A DNA stretch of 64,000 nt, taken from Acidobacteria bacterium AB60 (GTDB lineage Bacteria; Acidobacteriota; Terriglobia; Terriglobales; Acidobacteriaceae). Under the pieces are notes generated by a model that worked only from the letters and a program-made list of their open reading frames with translations, ran no database searches and was not told the origin of the DNA. Position 1 is the first letter of the stretch. The number at the start of each line of letters is the position of its first letter. A program made the translations under genes and the position numbers. The stretch is taken from positions 62,001 through 126,000 of the forward strand of contig VANK01000008.1 in assembly GCA_008682415.1 (NCBI GenBank), in the 5' to 3' direction. Positions 43,021 through 51,939 of this stretch are shown in pieces.

Positions 43021-45126
43021 CTAGTTGGATTTAGTCGCACAGCTTGACGCAGCGTCGATCAGCCTGCGCATATCCGGCAAAAAGACGAAGCGGATGAGAC
43101 CGGAAGGCTTGGCGGCTTCATCGATCGCCGCCACCTGTGCGTCGTGCCAGCCGGACGCCGGGCAGGCGTGATCGTTGAGATACGAGAGGGCTTCAAGCCC
43201 CGCGGCTCCCAGGGCGGAGAACTGTGCAGCCCGCGGACCGAGATCGGAGAGGCGGGGCGACACCTGGGCCCTCGCCGCGATCTGCGGCGCCGCTGCCTGC
43301 CATTGTTCAAAGCGATGACGAAGGGCCATGCGGGCGGCCTGGCTATCGCCGTGTCCATCGCCAGATAAAACGGCGTCAACTTCGCGGGCGAACTCCTGGC
43401 GCGCCGGCGGATCGGCAACGATGGCGTCGATGAAGCGGTCGAGCGACGTCAGGGCATCCGTATGCTGGCCCTTGTAGCGATCTCCAAACATGACGGGCTC
43501 CGTCACCGCAGCCAGAATGTCGAGCGCCTCCGGATGAGCCGCGCCCCACAAGTTGCGGCGAAGCTTTTCAGGCCCGGTAATGTGGGTGAGGCCTACGTCT
43601 TCCAGTTCGAGCGAGGCAACGCGCATGCGGCGGTACATGTCGTCGATGTCGCGATCCGATTGCGGCGACCAGAGGCGTTCGGCAACGGCCATCAAGCGCG
43701 GCCACACATGAGAGTCCACGGTCTCAGCGTGGATGTGTTCGCCCCATTGGCAGGCCTCCCCGCCCAGGATCAGCTTTTGCTGCTCGGCGTTCAGCGTGGT
43801 GGAAGCGGGCAGCGGGTCGGCAAGAAACATCTCCGCAGCGGTCTTCTGGATATTGAGGTAGTAGGGCGCGGAGAGGATGCCGGCATACCCCTGTCCGGCG
43901 CCCTGGGACAGGGAGGCTTCCCCGCGCCAGCTTTGCACCATGATGTCCTTCGGAAGGGCCGGATTGAGAATCTCGTCCCACCCCATCATCTTCTTGCCGT
44001 GCTTCTGCAGGATGGGCAGCAGGCGGCGATTGAAGTAGGCCTGCAGGTCGGCGGGAGTCTTGAGGTCCTGCTTCTTCATGAACTCTGCAATGCGGGGATT
44101 CTCCAGCCATCCCTTGCCGGCCGTTTCGTCGCCCCCAATGTGGAAGTAATCGTCGGGAAAGATCTGCGCCATCTCGCCGATAAAGGTGTCGAGAAACTTG
44201 TAGGTCTTCTCGTTGCTCGGATCGAGCTCGGCCTGGGGAATGCCAAAGACCGTGGGCAGAGCCTTGATATCTTCGCCGGCCCCGATCTCGGGATACGCCA
44301 GGAGCCAGGACGAGGTGTGGCCGGGGATGTCGAATTCGGGCACCACGCGAATCCCCCGGGCGCGCGCATACGCCACAATGTCGCGCATCTCGTCCTGCGT
44401 GTAGAACTGCCCGTTCGACGCGGCTTCCGTGAAGCGCGGAAACTTCTTGCTCTCCGCGCGAAATCCCTGGTCGTCGCTCAGGTGCCAGTGGAACACGTTG
44501 AGCTTGGCAATCACCATGCCGTCAATCATCCGCTTGATCACGTCGATCGGCTCGAAGTGGCGGCTGACGTCGAGCATAAAGCCGCGCCAGCGAAACCGCG
44601 GAGCATCGTCGACGGTGACAGCAGGCGGCTGGCACGCGTCGCTGGCCATCGTCACGAGTTGCAGAAACGTCTCCATCCCGTGCATGGCGCCCACATCGGT
44701 TGCCGCGGAAAGGGTCGCCGCCTGCGGGGTGATGGCCAACGTGTAGCTCTCGTCCTCGTCCAGGTTCTGGATCGCAGCGCCGGGACCCGCGACTTTCAAC
44801 GTGAGGGTGTTCGAGGTGCTGGGCGCAACCTCGGCCTGGGCACGGCGAATCCCTCCGCAGGCCCGATCGAGGCGCTCCAGAAAGCGGGAGAGCGCGGCAT
44901 CGAGGCGCGCATCATGCGGACCATCGAAGCCGGCGTGAAAGTGCGCATCGAGCGTGAGTTGTCCGGATTGAACCGTGAGGGAACGGGGAAGCGGCATCAC
45001 ATGGAAGGAGCGCGCGGGATCGGAGCTCTCGGCGTGCGCCGCGGGGATGAAAAGAAGAAGAAGGAGAGAAAAGAACAGCGCTTGCATTCGCCGCGCGAAC
45101 CTGCACGAAGGCCCATAACTCGACAT
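43021..45126 (-). CDS. Beta-N-acetylhexosaminidase (GH20)
   Basis: 701 residues from the ATG at 45126 (a later ATG at 45087 is possible). A signal peptide (MQALFFSLLLLLFIPAAHAES) makes it secreted. The GH20b-like domain is followed by the catalytic barrel, starting FRWRGFMLDVSRHF; the catalytic pair is in FHIGGDETAGKGW, and GWDEIL and the Trp-rich segment near residue 470 follow. It removes terminal N-acetylhexosamine from glycans by substrate-assisted catalysis. It converges on the kinase gene, 17 bp away. Confidence 0.94.
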   Translation of the reverse strand: MSSYGPSCRFARRMQALFFSLLLLLFIPAAHAESSDPARSFHVMPLPRSLTVQSGQLTLDAHFHAGFDGPHDARLDAALSRFLERLDRACGGIRRAQAEVAPSTSNTLTLKVAGPGAAIQNLDEDESYTLAITPQAATLSAATDVGAMHGMETFLQLVTMASDACQPPAVTVDDAPRFRWRGFMLDVSRHFEPIDVIKRMIDGMVIAKLNVFHWHLSDDQGFRAESKKFPRFTEAASNGQFYTQDEMRDIVAYARARGIRVVPEFDIPGHTSSWLLAYPEIGAGEDIKALPTVFGIPQAELDPSNEKTYKFLDTFIGEMAQIFPDDYFHIGGDETAGKGWLENPRIAEFMKKQDLKTPADLQAYFNRRLLPILQKHGKKMMGWDEILNPALPKDIMVQSWRGEASLSQGAGQGYAGILSAPYYLNIQKTAAEMFLADPLPASTTLNAEQQKLILGGEACQWGEHIHAETVDSHVWPRLMAVAERLWSPQSDRDIDDMYRRMRVASLELEDVGLTHITGPEKLRRNLWGAAHPEALDILAAVTEPVMFGDRYKGQHTDALTSLDRFIDAIVADPPARQEFAREVDAVLSGDGHGDSQAARMALRHRFEQWQAAAPQIAARAQVSPRLSDLGPRAAQFSALGAAGLEALSYLNDHACPASGWHDAQVAAIDEAAKPSGLIRFVFLPDMRRLIDAASSCATKSN

Positions 45127-45195
45127 CAATCACCGATCCCGAAAAGGATTTCTGTTGCGGGGTCCATTATCGCAAACGCGCGTGCGGCCTGAGAG

Positions 45196-46029
45196 TCATC
45201 GCAGGCCATAGGCTTCGCGCGCGCTGCCGCTGGAGATGCGTTCCTGCTCGTCGGCCGAGAGCCCGGCGATGAAGGAGCGGAAGGTATCCACCCAGGTGGC
45301 ATAGTCGGCGGCCAGCGTGAGCACCGGCCAGTCGGAGCCGAACATCAGGCGGCGCGGTCCGAAGGCCGCAAGAACCACATCGAAGTACGGACGCAGCTGC
45401 TGGACGCTCCAGCGGGTCCAGTCAGCCTCTGTGGCCATGCCGGAGATTTTGCAGTAGACGTTTTCGCGTTTGGCAAGTTCGCGGATGTGATCGGCCCATG
45501 GCTGGAGCAGATTCTCCTTGATCCTCGGTTTGGCCACATGATCGAGTACGAAGACCTGGTTGGGGTGATTGTCCACGAACGCAATGGCCTGGGGCAGATG
45601 GCGTTCGAAGATCAGGATGTCGTACACCAGTCCGAGAGGCTGAAGCTGCGCTACGCCCTGATTGAAGTCCTCGCGCAGCAGGAAGAGAGGGTCCGGCTCG
45701 TCCTGCACCACGTGCCGCACGCCCCGCAGCTTGGGATTGGCGGCAAGCGGCTCGAGCATATGCGAAACATCGGGCAGGCAGAGAGGCACCCAGCCGACGA
45801 CACCTCGAATGAGCGGGTTCTTGGCGGCGAGTTGAAGGAGCCATTCGGTCTCCGTGAGACTCTGGCGCGCCTGCACGGCAATCGTTCCGCCAACGCCCGA
45901 CGATTGGGTCGCATCAACAAGGTCGCTGGGGAGATAGTCCCGACGCAGCGGCCGGAGCGCTTCGCTGTCCATCCATCCGTAGTCGTGGCGATTGTGCTTC
46001 CACAGATGATGATGCGCGTCGATCAGCAA
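45196..46029 (-). CDS. Amidohydrolase 2 family protein, sugar-lactonase-like
   Basis: 277 residues from a TTG at 46029, chosen because GGGAGG lies just upstream and the family start LLIDAHHHLWKHNRHDYGW follows. HxH (HHH at residues 5-7), a conserved PNPK-like loop, LDHVAKPRI and FGSDWPV supply the metal-binding site of the TIM-barrel amidohydrolases; closest relatives hydrolyse L-fucono- or rhamnono-lactones. It lies next to the hexosaminidase in the same direction, supporting a role in sugar breakdown. An extension to 46140 is not supported. Confidence 0.85.
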   Translation of the reverse strand: MLIDAHHHLWKHNRHDYGWMDSEALRPLRRDYLPSDLVDATQSSGVGGTIAVQARQSLTETEWLLQLAAKNPLIRGVVGWVPLCLPDVSHMLEPLAANPKLRGVRHVVQDEPDPLFLLREDFNQGVAQLQPLGLVYDILIFERHLPQAIAFVDNHPNQVFVLDHVAKPRIKENLLQPWADHIRELAKRENVYCKISGMATEADWTRWSVQQLRPYFDVVLAAFGPRRLMFGSDWPVLTLAADYATWVDTFRSFIAGLSADEQERISSGSAREAYGLR

Positions 46030-46136
46030 GGTCGTGCCTCCCGGTTGAATTGGTGACGAACACGGCGAACTGCGGGACACAGGCGAGCGCTTCCAGCTTA
46101 CTGCGTTCCACCGCGGCTCTGGAACGAGGAGTTGGC

Positions 46137-46967
46137 TCAACGGGCGATGAAGATGGTGGCGTTATCGATCAGCTTTCGTTCGAACCAGCGCTCGAAGCCG
46201 TGAGCGGTTTCGGCCGCGCCCAGGAAGAGCCATCCGCCGGGGACCAGCGCACGGCGCAGTTCGCGCAGGATCTGCTTCTTCGTGGCCGCATCGAAGTAGA
46301 TCATCACATTGCGGCAGAAGATCAGGTCGAAGGGCCCCCCTGGACCGGCGGGCTCGCGCAGGTCCGCTCTCCGGAAAGAAACCATCCTGCGAATCTCGGA
46401 ACTTAACTGCCAATCGAGGTCGGCGGGGCGAAAGTGCTTCTGCAGCAGAGCGGGCGGCAGTCCGCGATTCACCTCCACTTGCAGAAACCTGCCGGAGCGG
46501 GCCCGCTCCAGTACCTGCGAGGAGATGTCGGTCGCGAGAATGTGAATATCCCAGGAACCCAGGGGGAAGCCGGCCAGAAGCATGGCCAGGCTATAGGCCT
46601 CCTGCCCGGTGGAGGAAGCCGCCGACCAGAATCGCATCTTGCGCGTCGCGGCCCGTTCGCTCATCAGGCGCGGAACAAGCACGGCGCGGATCGCCTCGTA
46701 TTGCCATGGATCGCGGAAGAAGTACGTTTCGTTCGTCGCCATCGCCTCCACCACCTGCCGGCCCACATCGGGCTCTCGCGACGTTTGCAGCAGGGCGCAG
46801 AGTTCGTCGAGGTTCGCCAGGCCGAGACGCCGCACAATGGGCTGCAGCCTGCTCTCAAAAAGGTAGTGCTTGTTGTTCTCAAGCACGATGCCGGTCTCGG
46901 CGTAGACGTGCTGCTGCAGAAAACGGTAGTTCTGTTCGTGAATCTCGGGTTTGCTCGGAGCGGGCAT
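46137..46967 (-). CDS. cheR: CheR-type chemotaxis methyltransferase
   Basis: 276 residues from the ATG at 46967, preceded by GAGAGG. N-terminal helical domain (FLQQHVYAETGIVLENNKHYLFESRL) and SAM-dependent domain (SAASSTGQEAYSLAMLL, ILATDISSQVLERA, FDLIFCRNVMIYFD). It methylates glutamates of chemoreceptors. Part of an operon receptor-cheB-cheR on the minus strand; cheA and cheW are missing here, so the array partner must be elsewhere. Confidence 0.93.
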   Translation of the reverse strand: MPAPSKPEIHEQNYRFLQQHVYAETGIVLENNKHYLFESRLQPIVRRLGLANLDELCALLQTSREPDVGRQVVEAMATNETYFFRDPWQYEAIRAVLVPRLMSERAATRKMRFWSAASSTGQEAYSLAMLLAGFPLGSWDIHILATDISSQVLERARSGRFLQVEVNRGLPPALLQKHFRPADLDWQLSSEIRRMVSFRRADLREPAGPGGPFDLIFCRNVMIYFDAATKKQILRELRRALVPGGWLFLGAAETAHGFERWFERKLIDNATIFIAR

Positions 46968-46975
46968 CCAACCTC

Positions 46976-48067
46976 TCAGGCGTGCACGGTAAGGCGCAGC
47001 AGTTCCCCCGCGCACTGGTCCAGGGGCAGCACGCGGTCAGCAAGCCCCGCCTGCACCACCGCGCCGGGCATGCCCCACACGACGCTGGACGGCTGATCCT
47101 GCGCAAGCACGGCCGCGCCCCGCGCCTTGAGGGCCGCGGCCCCGCGCAGTCCATCCTGTCCCATTCCGGTCAGCACCAGCGCCAGCACCGCGCCTCCAAA
47201 GACTTCGGCAGCGGACGAAAAAAGCGCGTCGACGGCGGGACGGCAAAAGTTCAGCGGGGGCGATTGATCAAGCACCACGCAGGGGCCGCTTCCCCGGGCA
47301 GCCACCTTCATATGAAAGTCGCCGGGGGCAATGAGAATCTTGCCCGGCGTCAGCGGCTCTCCCGGCACAGCCTCGCGCATGGGCAGTTTGTTGAGCGTGC
47401 TGAGCCGCTCCGCCAGCAGGCGGGTGAAGAGCGGCGGCATGTGCTGCACCACCAGCACCGGCAAGGGAAAGTCGGCGGGAAGTTTGGGAAGCACGGCCGC
47501 TAGAGCAGCCGGGCCTCCCGTGGACGTTCCGATCGCAACCACCCGCGGCGGCGTGGACACCAGCGGCGTTGCATAAACGTGTGGCAGCGCGTCGGCGTTG
47601 CGGCACGAGGCGGTGACGCGCGATGCGGTCGGCAAAAAGAATTGCTTGATCCTGGGAATCAGGTCCGCGCGGAACTGCTCAATCGCGCGCTCGACCGTTC
47701 CCTCCGCCGACGATTTGGTGACGTAGTCGTGGGCGCCGAGCGAAAGGGCCTCCAGCGTAATCGCGGCCCCGTGCTCGGTCAGGGTACTGCACATAATGAC
47801 GCGCAGGTGCGGATGCTCCGCCCGCACCCGGCGCAGGGTCTCGAGACCGTCCATCTCCGGCATCTCGATATCCAGGGTGAGCACATCGGGATGCAGCACC
47901 GGGATCCGCTGCAGGGCGATGACCCCGTTGGCTGCCGATCCCACCACCTCAAGCTGCGCGTCCGTTTCCAGCGCGCGCGCGATCAGGCGGCGGATCACCA
48001 CGGAGTCATCGACCACCAGAACGCGAATCGGCCGTCCCGGCGCAGTGGAACAATCAGGCAACGCCAT
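46976..48067 (-). CDS. cheB: Chemotaxis methylesterase CheB
   Basis: 363 residues. Receiver domain at 12-130 with the phosphoacceptor Asp66 (LTLDIEMPEMDG) and acidic pair Asp20-Asp21; methylesterase domain with the catalytic Ser182 (IGTSTGGPAAL), His in LVVQHMPPLFTRLLAERL and Asp in LTGMGQDG. It removes methyl groups from receptors when phosphorylated. The start follows GGAG; the gap to cheR is 8 bp, and to the receptor stop 23 bp. Confidence 0.95.
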   Translation of the reverse strand: MALPDCSTAPGRPIRVLVVDDSVVIRRLIARALETDAQLEVVGSAANGVIALQRIPVLHPDVLTLDIEMPEMDGLETLRRVRAEHPHLRVIMCSTLTEHGAAITLEALSLGAHDYVTKSSAEGTVERAIEQFRADLIPRIKQFFLPTASRVTASCRNADALPHVYATPLVSTPPRVVAIGTSTGGPAALAAVLPKLPADFPLPVLVVQHMPPLFTRLLAERLSTLNKLPMREAVPGEPLTPGKILIAPGDFHMKVAARGSGPCVVLDQSPPLNFCRPAVDALFSSAAEVFGGAVLALVLTGMGQDGLRGAAALKARGAAVLAQDQPSSVVWGMPGAVVQAGLADRVLPLDQCAGELLRLTVHA

Positions 48068-48090
48068 GTCGGGCTCCAGCGGCGGCGCGG

Positions 48091-50628
48091 TTAAAAGGTG
48101 TACCGGGCAACCATCTTCTGCAGTTGCGCGGCCATCTGGCTCAGCTCCTGGCATGCCGTCTGCGTGTCGTTAGCGCCGCGCGTGGTGTCCTGCGCGGCCA
48201 CCGCGACCCCGCCAATGTTCTTGGCAATGTCGCTCACGCCCTTGGCCGCCTCGCCCACGTTTTGGCTGATCTCGTTGGTGGTAGCCGTCTGCTCTTCCAC
48301 CGCCGAGGCGATGGTGTTCGAGATATCGTTGATCTGGTTGATGATCGTCCCAATCTCCTCGATGGCCTTGACCGCGCCTTTGCTATCGCCCTGAATGGCT
48401 TCAATCTTGAGTCCGATCTCTTCGGTGGCTTTTGCCGTCTGCTTGGCGAGCTCCTTCACCTCGTTGGCCACCACCGCAAAGCCCTTGCCCACCTCTCCGG
48501 CGCGCGCGGCTTCAATGGTGGCGTTCAACGCCAGCAGGTTGGTCTGCTGCGCAATCGACGTGATCACCTTGATGACGTTGCCGATCTCCTGGCTCGACTC
48601 GCCCAGCTTGCGCATGGTTTCGTTGGTGGACTGCGCCATGGCCACCGCGGTCTTGGCAACACGCGCCGACTCGTGTGTGTTCTTGGCAATCTCGCGGATG
48701 GAGGACTGCATCTGCTCGGCCGCCGAAGCCACCGTGGAGACGCTGGTGGAAACCTGGTCGCTGGCCGCCGACACCGCGTTGGCCTGGGTCGCCGTCTCCT
48801 CCGCATTGGCCGCCATCTGCTGGCTCACCGTGGTCAGCTCTTCGGAAGAAGACGCCAGAGCCAGCGCGCTCTGCGCGGTGGCTTTGAGCGGGTCCGTCAT
48901 GATCTCCAGCGTCTGGTTGATGCCGCCGATAATCTTGCCGAAGTCGCCGCGATGGCGGGAGACCTCCGCGCGCATGCCCAGATTGCCCTCCGAGGCGGCC
49001 TTGGCCAGCTTGCTGGTATCGGCGATCAGCGCCTCGATGTTGGTCTTGAGCAGTTCGAGCCACGCATGAATCTGATCCTGGTCGGAGGCCTTCGCCATGC
49101 TCGCCGACATATCGCCGTTGGCCAGCTTCGTGACGTAGGTGATCAGCTCCGAGAGCCACGCGTGCACCCCGTTGACGGATTCCTTCATCCGGGCATGGTC
49201 GCCCCTGCAGGCAATCTCCATCTTCTCGCGCAGGTTGCCGCCGCGAATCAGCGACAGGACGCGGTTCCCCTCGGCGATGGGAATCAGAATCGCGTCGAGC
49301 GTGGTGTTCATCCCCTCGATCACCTTGCGATAGTCGCCCAGATGGTTGGCCGCGTTAGCGCGCGCGTCCAGCTTGCCGGCCACCGCTGCATCCGCCAGAG
49401 CCGTCCCATCGGCAATCAGCGCCCGGATGGCCGTGACCATCTGCACAAGGCTCTCATTGATCTTGACGAACTGGTCCCGGCTCTCGCGCGTGGTCTCGTC
49501 CGCCTCCTCCACCTGCAGATCGACGTCCAGCTCCCCCTTGGCAATCCGGCCGAGGTTGGTCGCCATGCGGACCACCTCGCGATTGGCGTACTCTTTGGCA
49601 CGCACCACCGCGGTCAGATCAGTCACCGTCTCCACAAAGCCGATATGCTCGCCCTTGGCGTTGGTCAGCTTGGCGGAGGCTTGCTTGCACTTCTGGCCGT
49701 TCCAGTCAAAATACGTCTCGCCCACGCCCTTGCCCAGTTGCACCAGGCCGCAACCATCGGTCTTGCAGATGTTGGCGCGTGCTGAGGAACACGGCATGCC
49801 CGGCGCCTCATCGCGGCTGCGGATGATGCGGTTGTCCACCATCAGCTTTTCGAAGGCGCGATTGAGGAAGACCCAATTCATGTTGTTGTCGATCACGTGG
49901 ATGGGAAAGGGAACCGCATCCAGAATCGCCTGGTACCACTCCAGCTTGGCCACCGTGGCATCCAGGGTTGCGTTCACCCCTTCCACCACCTTGCGGAAAT
50001 CGCCCTGGTGGCGGGAGACGTCGGCGCGCACTCCGAACTTGCCCTCGACGGCGGCACGGGACAGCATGGTCGCGTCTTCCAGCATGCCGTTCAGGGCTCT
50101 GCGCTGGTGCGTGATATCCACGCCGAAGTTCACGATCTTGAAGGGACGTCCCTGGGCATCCAGAATGGGCTCGTAACAGGCCCACAGCCACACCTCGCGG
50201 CCGTCCTTACCCAGCCGTCTCGCCTCCACCACCTGCGCCTCGCCGCGTTGCAGTTTTTCCCAGAACGGCACGTAGCTCTTGCTCTCCCGCTGCTCCGGTT
50301 CCAGGAAGATGCTGAAGTGCCGCCCCTGGATCTCCTCCAGCCGGTAGCCGAGAACGCTCAGGCCGTGCTCGTTCACATCCAGGATGGTCCCGTCCATCCC
50401 GTACTCGACCACCACCTGCGATTTGCGGATCGCGGCAAGCTGGCTGGCATAGTCCGCGAAGAGCGCGGGGTCGATCTCCTTCTGCGCGCGCACTCGGCCA
50501 GGTGCTTCAACGCCGCGGGGCCGCCTCGCGTCGCCGCGTCCGCTTTCCGGTGCTTCCATCAGGGCTGTTCCGGCAGACGCGCCGCGCGCTTGCAACTCCG
50601 GCCGATCGTGACTGGCTTGCTTCCTCAT
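48091..50628 (-). CDS. Soluble poly-HAMP methyl-accepting chemoreceptor
   Basis: 845 residues from the ATG at 50628, which follows GAGGAG; open sequence further upstream is not coding. No membrane segment. Order: PAS domain (58-175), HAMP-like unit (about 186-228), second PAS domain with cysteines at 280, 288, 293 and 314 (231-340), then HAMP-like units at about 359-398, 408-450, 459-497, 499-534 and 538-580; the units share patterns such as EGKFGVRADVSRHQGD and GKLDARANAANHLGD. The signalling hairpin ends with TNLLALNATIEAARAGEVGKGF. It probably senses a cytoplasmic signal, perhaps redox or a metal through the cysteine PAS. Confidence 0.92.
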   Translation of the reverse strand: MRKQASHDRPELQARGASAGTALMEAPESGRGDARRPRGVEAPGRVRAQKEIDPALFADYASQLAAIRKSQVVVEYGMDGTILDVNEHGLSVLGYRLEEIQGRHFSIFLEPEQRESKSYVPFWEKLQRGEAQVVEARRLGKDGREVWLWACYEPILDAQGRPFKIVNFGVDITHQRRALNGMLEDATMLSRAAVEGKFGVRADVSRHQGDFRKVVEGVNATLDATVAKLEWYQAILDAVPFPIHVIDNNMNWVFLNRAFEKLMVDNRIIRSRDEAPGMPCSSARANICKTDGCGLVQLGKGVGETYFDWNGQKCKQASAKLTNAKGEHIGFVETVTDLTAVVRAKEYANREVVRMATNLGRIAKGELDVDLQVEEADETTRESRDQFVKINESLVQMVTAIRALIADGTALADAAVAGKLDARANAANHLGDYRKVIEGMNTTLDAILIPIAEGNRVLSLIRGGNLREKMEIACRGDHARMKESVNGVHAWLSELITYVTKLANGDMSASMAKASDQDQIHAWLELLKTNIEALIADTSKLAKAASEGNLGMRAEVSRHRGDFGKIIGGINQTLEIMTDPLKATAQSALALASSSEELTTVSQQMAANAEETATQANAVSAASDQVSTSVSTVASAAEQMQSSIREIAKNTHESARVAKTAVAMAQSTNETMRKLGESSQEIGNVIKVITSIAQQTNLLALNATIEAARAGEVGKGFAVVANEVKELAKQTAKATEEIGLKIEAIQGDSKGAVKAIEEIGTIINQINDISNTIASAVEEQTATTNEISQNVGEAAKGVSDIAKNIGGVAVAAQDTTRGANDTQTACQELSQMAAQLQKMVARYTF

Positions 50629-50913
50629 TGCTTCTCTCTCCTCATTTCTCGGCATCGCTCCCCGGCGGCGATTCATACGTGGGCGCCCGTCTCCATGGCT
50701 CGATGGCCACAGGGCGCTCAGCGTGCAGCAGTCATGGCGGGCACGTCCCGAGCTATTCCCCCTATCGGCGGGAACGGCGCAACCTTGACACCCCCCAAGG
50801 TCGGAGTTGAAATCCCCACGCCTCTCAGGAATGATGGGAAGACCCATTCCATTCACAGCCGGCGGTGAACCGGCCCGGGCAAATCCCGGCCCTGCGAGGA
50901 GCGGACCCAACGA

Positions 50914-51411
50914 ATGATCACGCGAGCTTCCAAGATCCTGCTGGTGACCGGGATTGCCCTGCTCTACACGCTGGTGGTCTTCAACAACCTCACCGACTTC
51001 GATTCCAACTATCAGTTCGTGCGCCACGTCCTGAGCATGGACTCGACGTTTCCCGGCAATCACGGCCTGTGGCGCGCCCTGCCCTGGTCCTGGGAGCACC
51101 TGACCTTCTACCTCGTGATCATCGCCTGGGAGACAGGAACCACCCTCCTGCTGTGGTGGGGCATCCTGCGGATGCTGCATGCGCGGCGGGCGGCCAGCAG
51201 CCAGTTTCACCGCGCCAAGGCGGTTGCCATCGCCGGCCTTACGACTGCGATGCTGCTGTTCCTGGTGGGCTTTCTCTCCATCGGCGCGGAGTGGTTCCTG
51301 ATGTGGCAGTCGCGCACCTGGAACGGCCAGGATGCCGCCTTCCGCATGTTCGCGGTGGCTGGCATCGTGCTCCTGTACCTCGTGCAGCCCGAAACGGACT
51401 TCCAGCCGTGA
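50914..51411 (+). CDS. DUF2165 membrane protein
   Basis: 165 residues with four predicted membrane segments (8-28, 62-85, 105-128 and 143-160). The sequence ASKILLVTGIALLYTLVVFNNLTDFDSNYQFVRHVLSMD matches the DUF2165 family of small membrane proteins. No function is known. It is transcribed away from the chemoreceptor gene with 285 bp between starts and converges on the VKOR gene (3 bp between stops). Confidence 0.83.
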   Translation: MITRASKILLVTGIALLYTLVVFNNLTDFDSNYQFVRHVLSMDSTFPGNHGLWRALPWSWEHLTFYLVIIAWETGTTLLLWWGILRMLHARRAASSQFHRAKAVAIAGLTTAMLLFLVGFLSIGAEWFLMWQSRTWNGQDAAFRMFAVAGIVLLYLVQPETDFQP

Positions 51412-51414
51412 CCT

Positions 51415-51828
51415 TCAGCGGGCGGACGCGATGTCCCGTCTGCGGCCGCTCCACAGCCAGAGGCCGCTCAGAATCGTGATCAGCAAAATAATGCTCTGCG
51501 AGATCACGCAATAAAGGCACCACACCATCAGGATGTCCTTCTCGATATGCGTAAGATAAAGGGCGAAACCAAGCCCCACCACCGCCGCCGCCGTGGTCAG
51601 CGCCTTTTTGCGCAGCATGGCCAGCGCTCCCAGCAGCACGTACCCCGCCATGCCAATGGCCGCCACCGGCACCGGCCCGATCATCGCGAACGGACTGTGA
51701 TTCACCACGCCGCAATCCCAGTGCGCATTGATATCGCACGGTTCCACGTCGTTCGAATAGTGGACGCGCAGCGCCAGGTACGACACGGTCAACCCGGCGA
51801 GTGCCAGCAGCGTAAGCAGATAGCGCAT
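51415..51828 (-). CDS. VKOR-family disulfide-forming membrane protein
   Basis: 137 residues with four membrane segments. The active CxxC is C104-L-Y-C107; the loop cysteines Cys31 and Cys39 (EPCDINAHWDCG) and the conserved serine in NHSPF are present, so all four catalytic cysteines of bacterial VKOR are there. It oxidises a periplasmic DsbA using quinone, replacing DsbB. A DsbA-like gene lies divergently, 111 bp away, and is the likely partner. Confidence 0.92.
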   Translation of the reverse strand: MRYLLTLLALAGLTVSYLALRVHYSNDVEPCDINAHWDCGVVNHSPFAMIGPVPVAAIGMAGYVLLGALAMLRKKALTTAAAVVGLGFALYLTHIEKDILMVWCLYCVISQSIILLITILSGLWLWSGRRRDIASAR

Positions 51829-51939
51829 AGTTCTACCATTGATAGTAAGCCCAGGGCGCAACCCCCCGGCATTGCGCCACATCAAGTGTCCCGGCGCCGG
51901 AAATGTGTTACGTTCCGGAGGTATTGGAGTCCATACCTT

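Noticed and set aside
50629..51210. N-terminal extension of the chemoreceptor to 51210
   Set aside because: The extension crosses the divergent DUF2165 gene and has no domain; GAGGAG and ATG at 50628 give a normal start.
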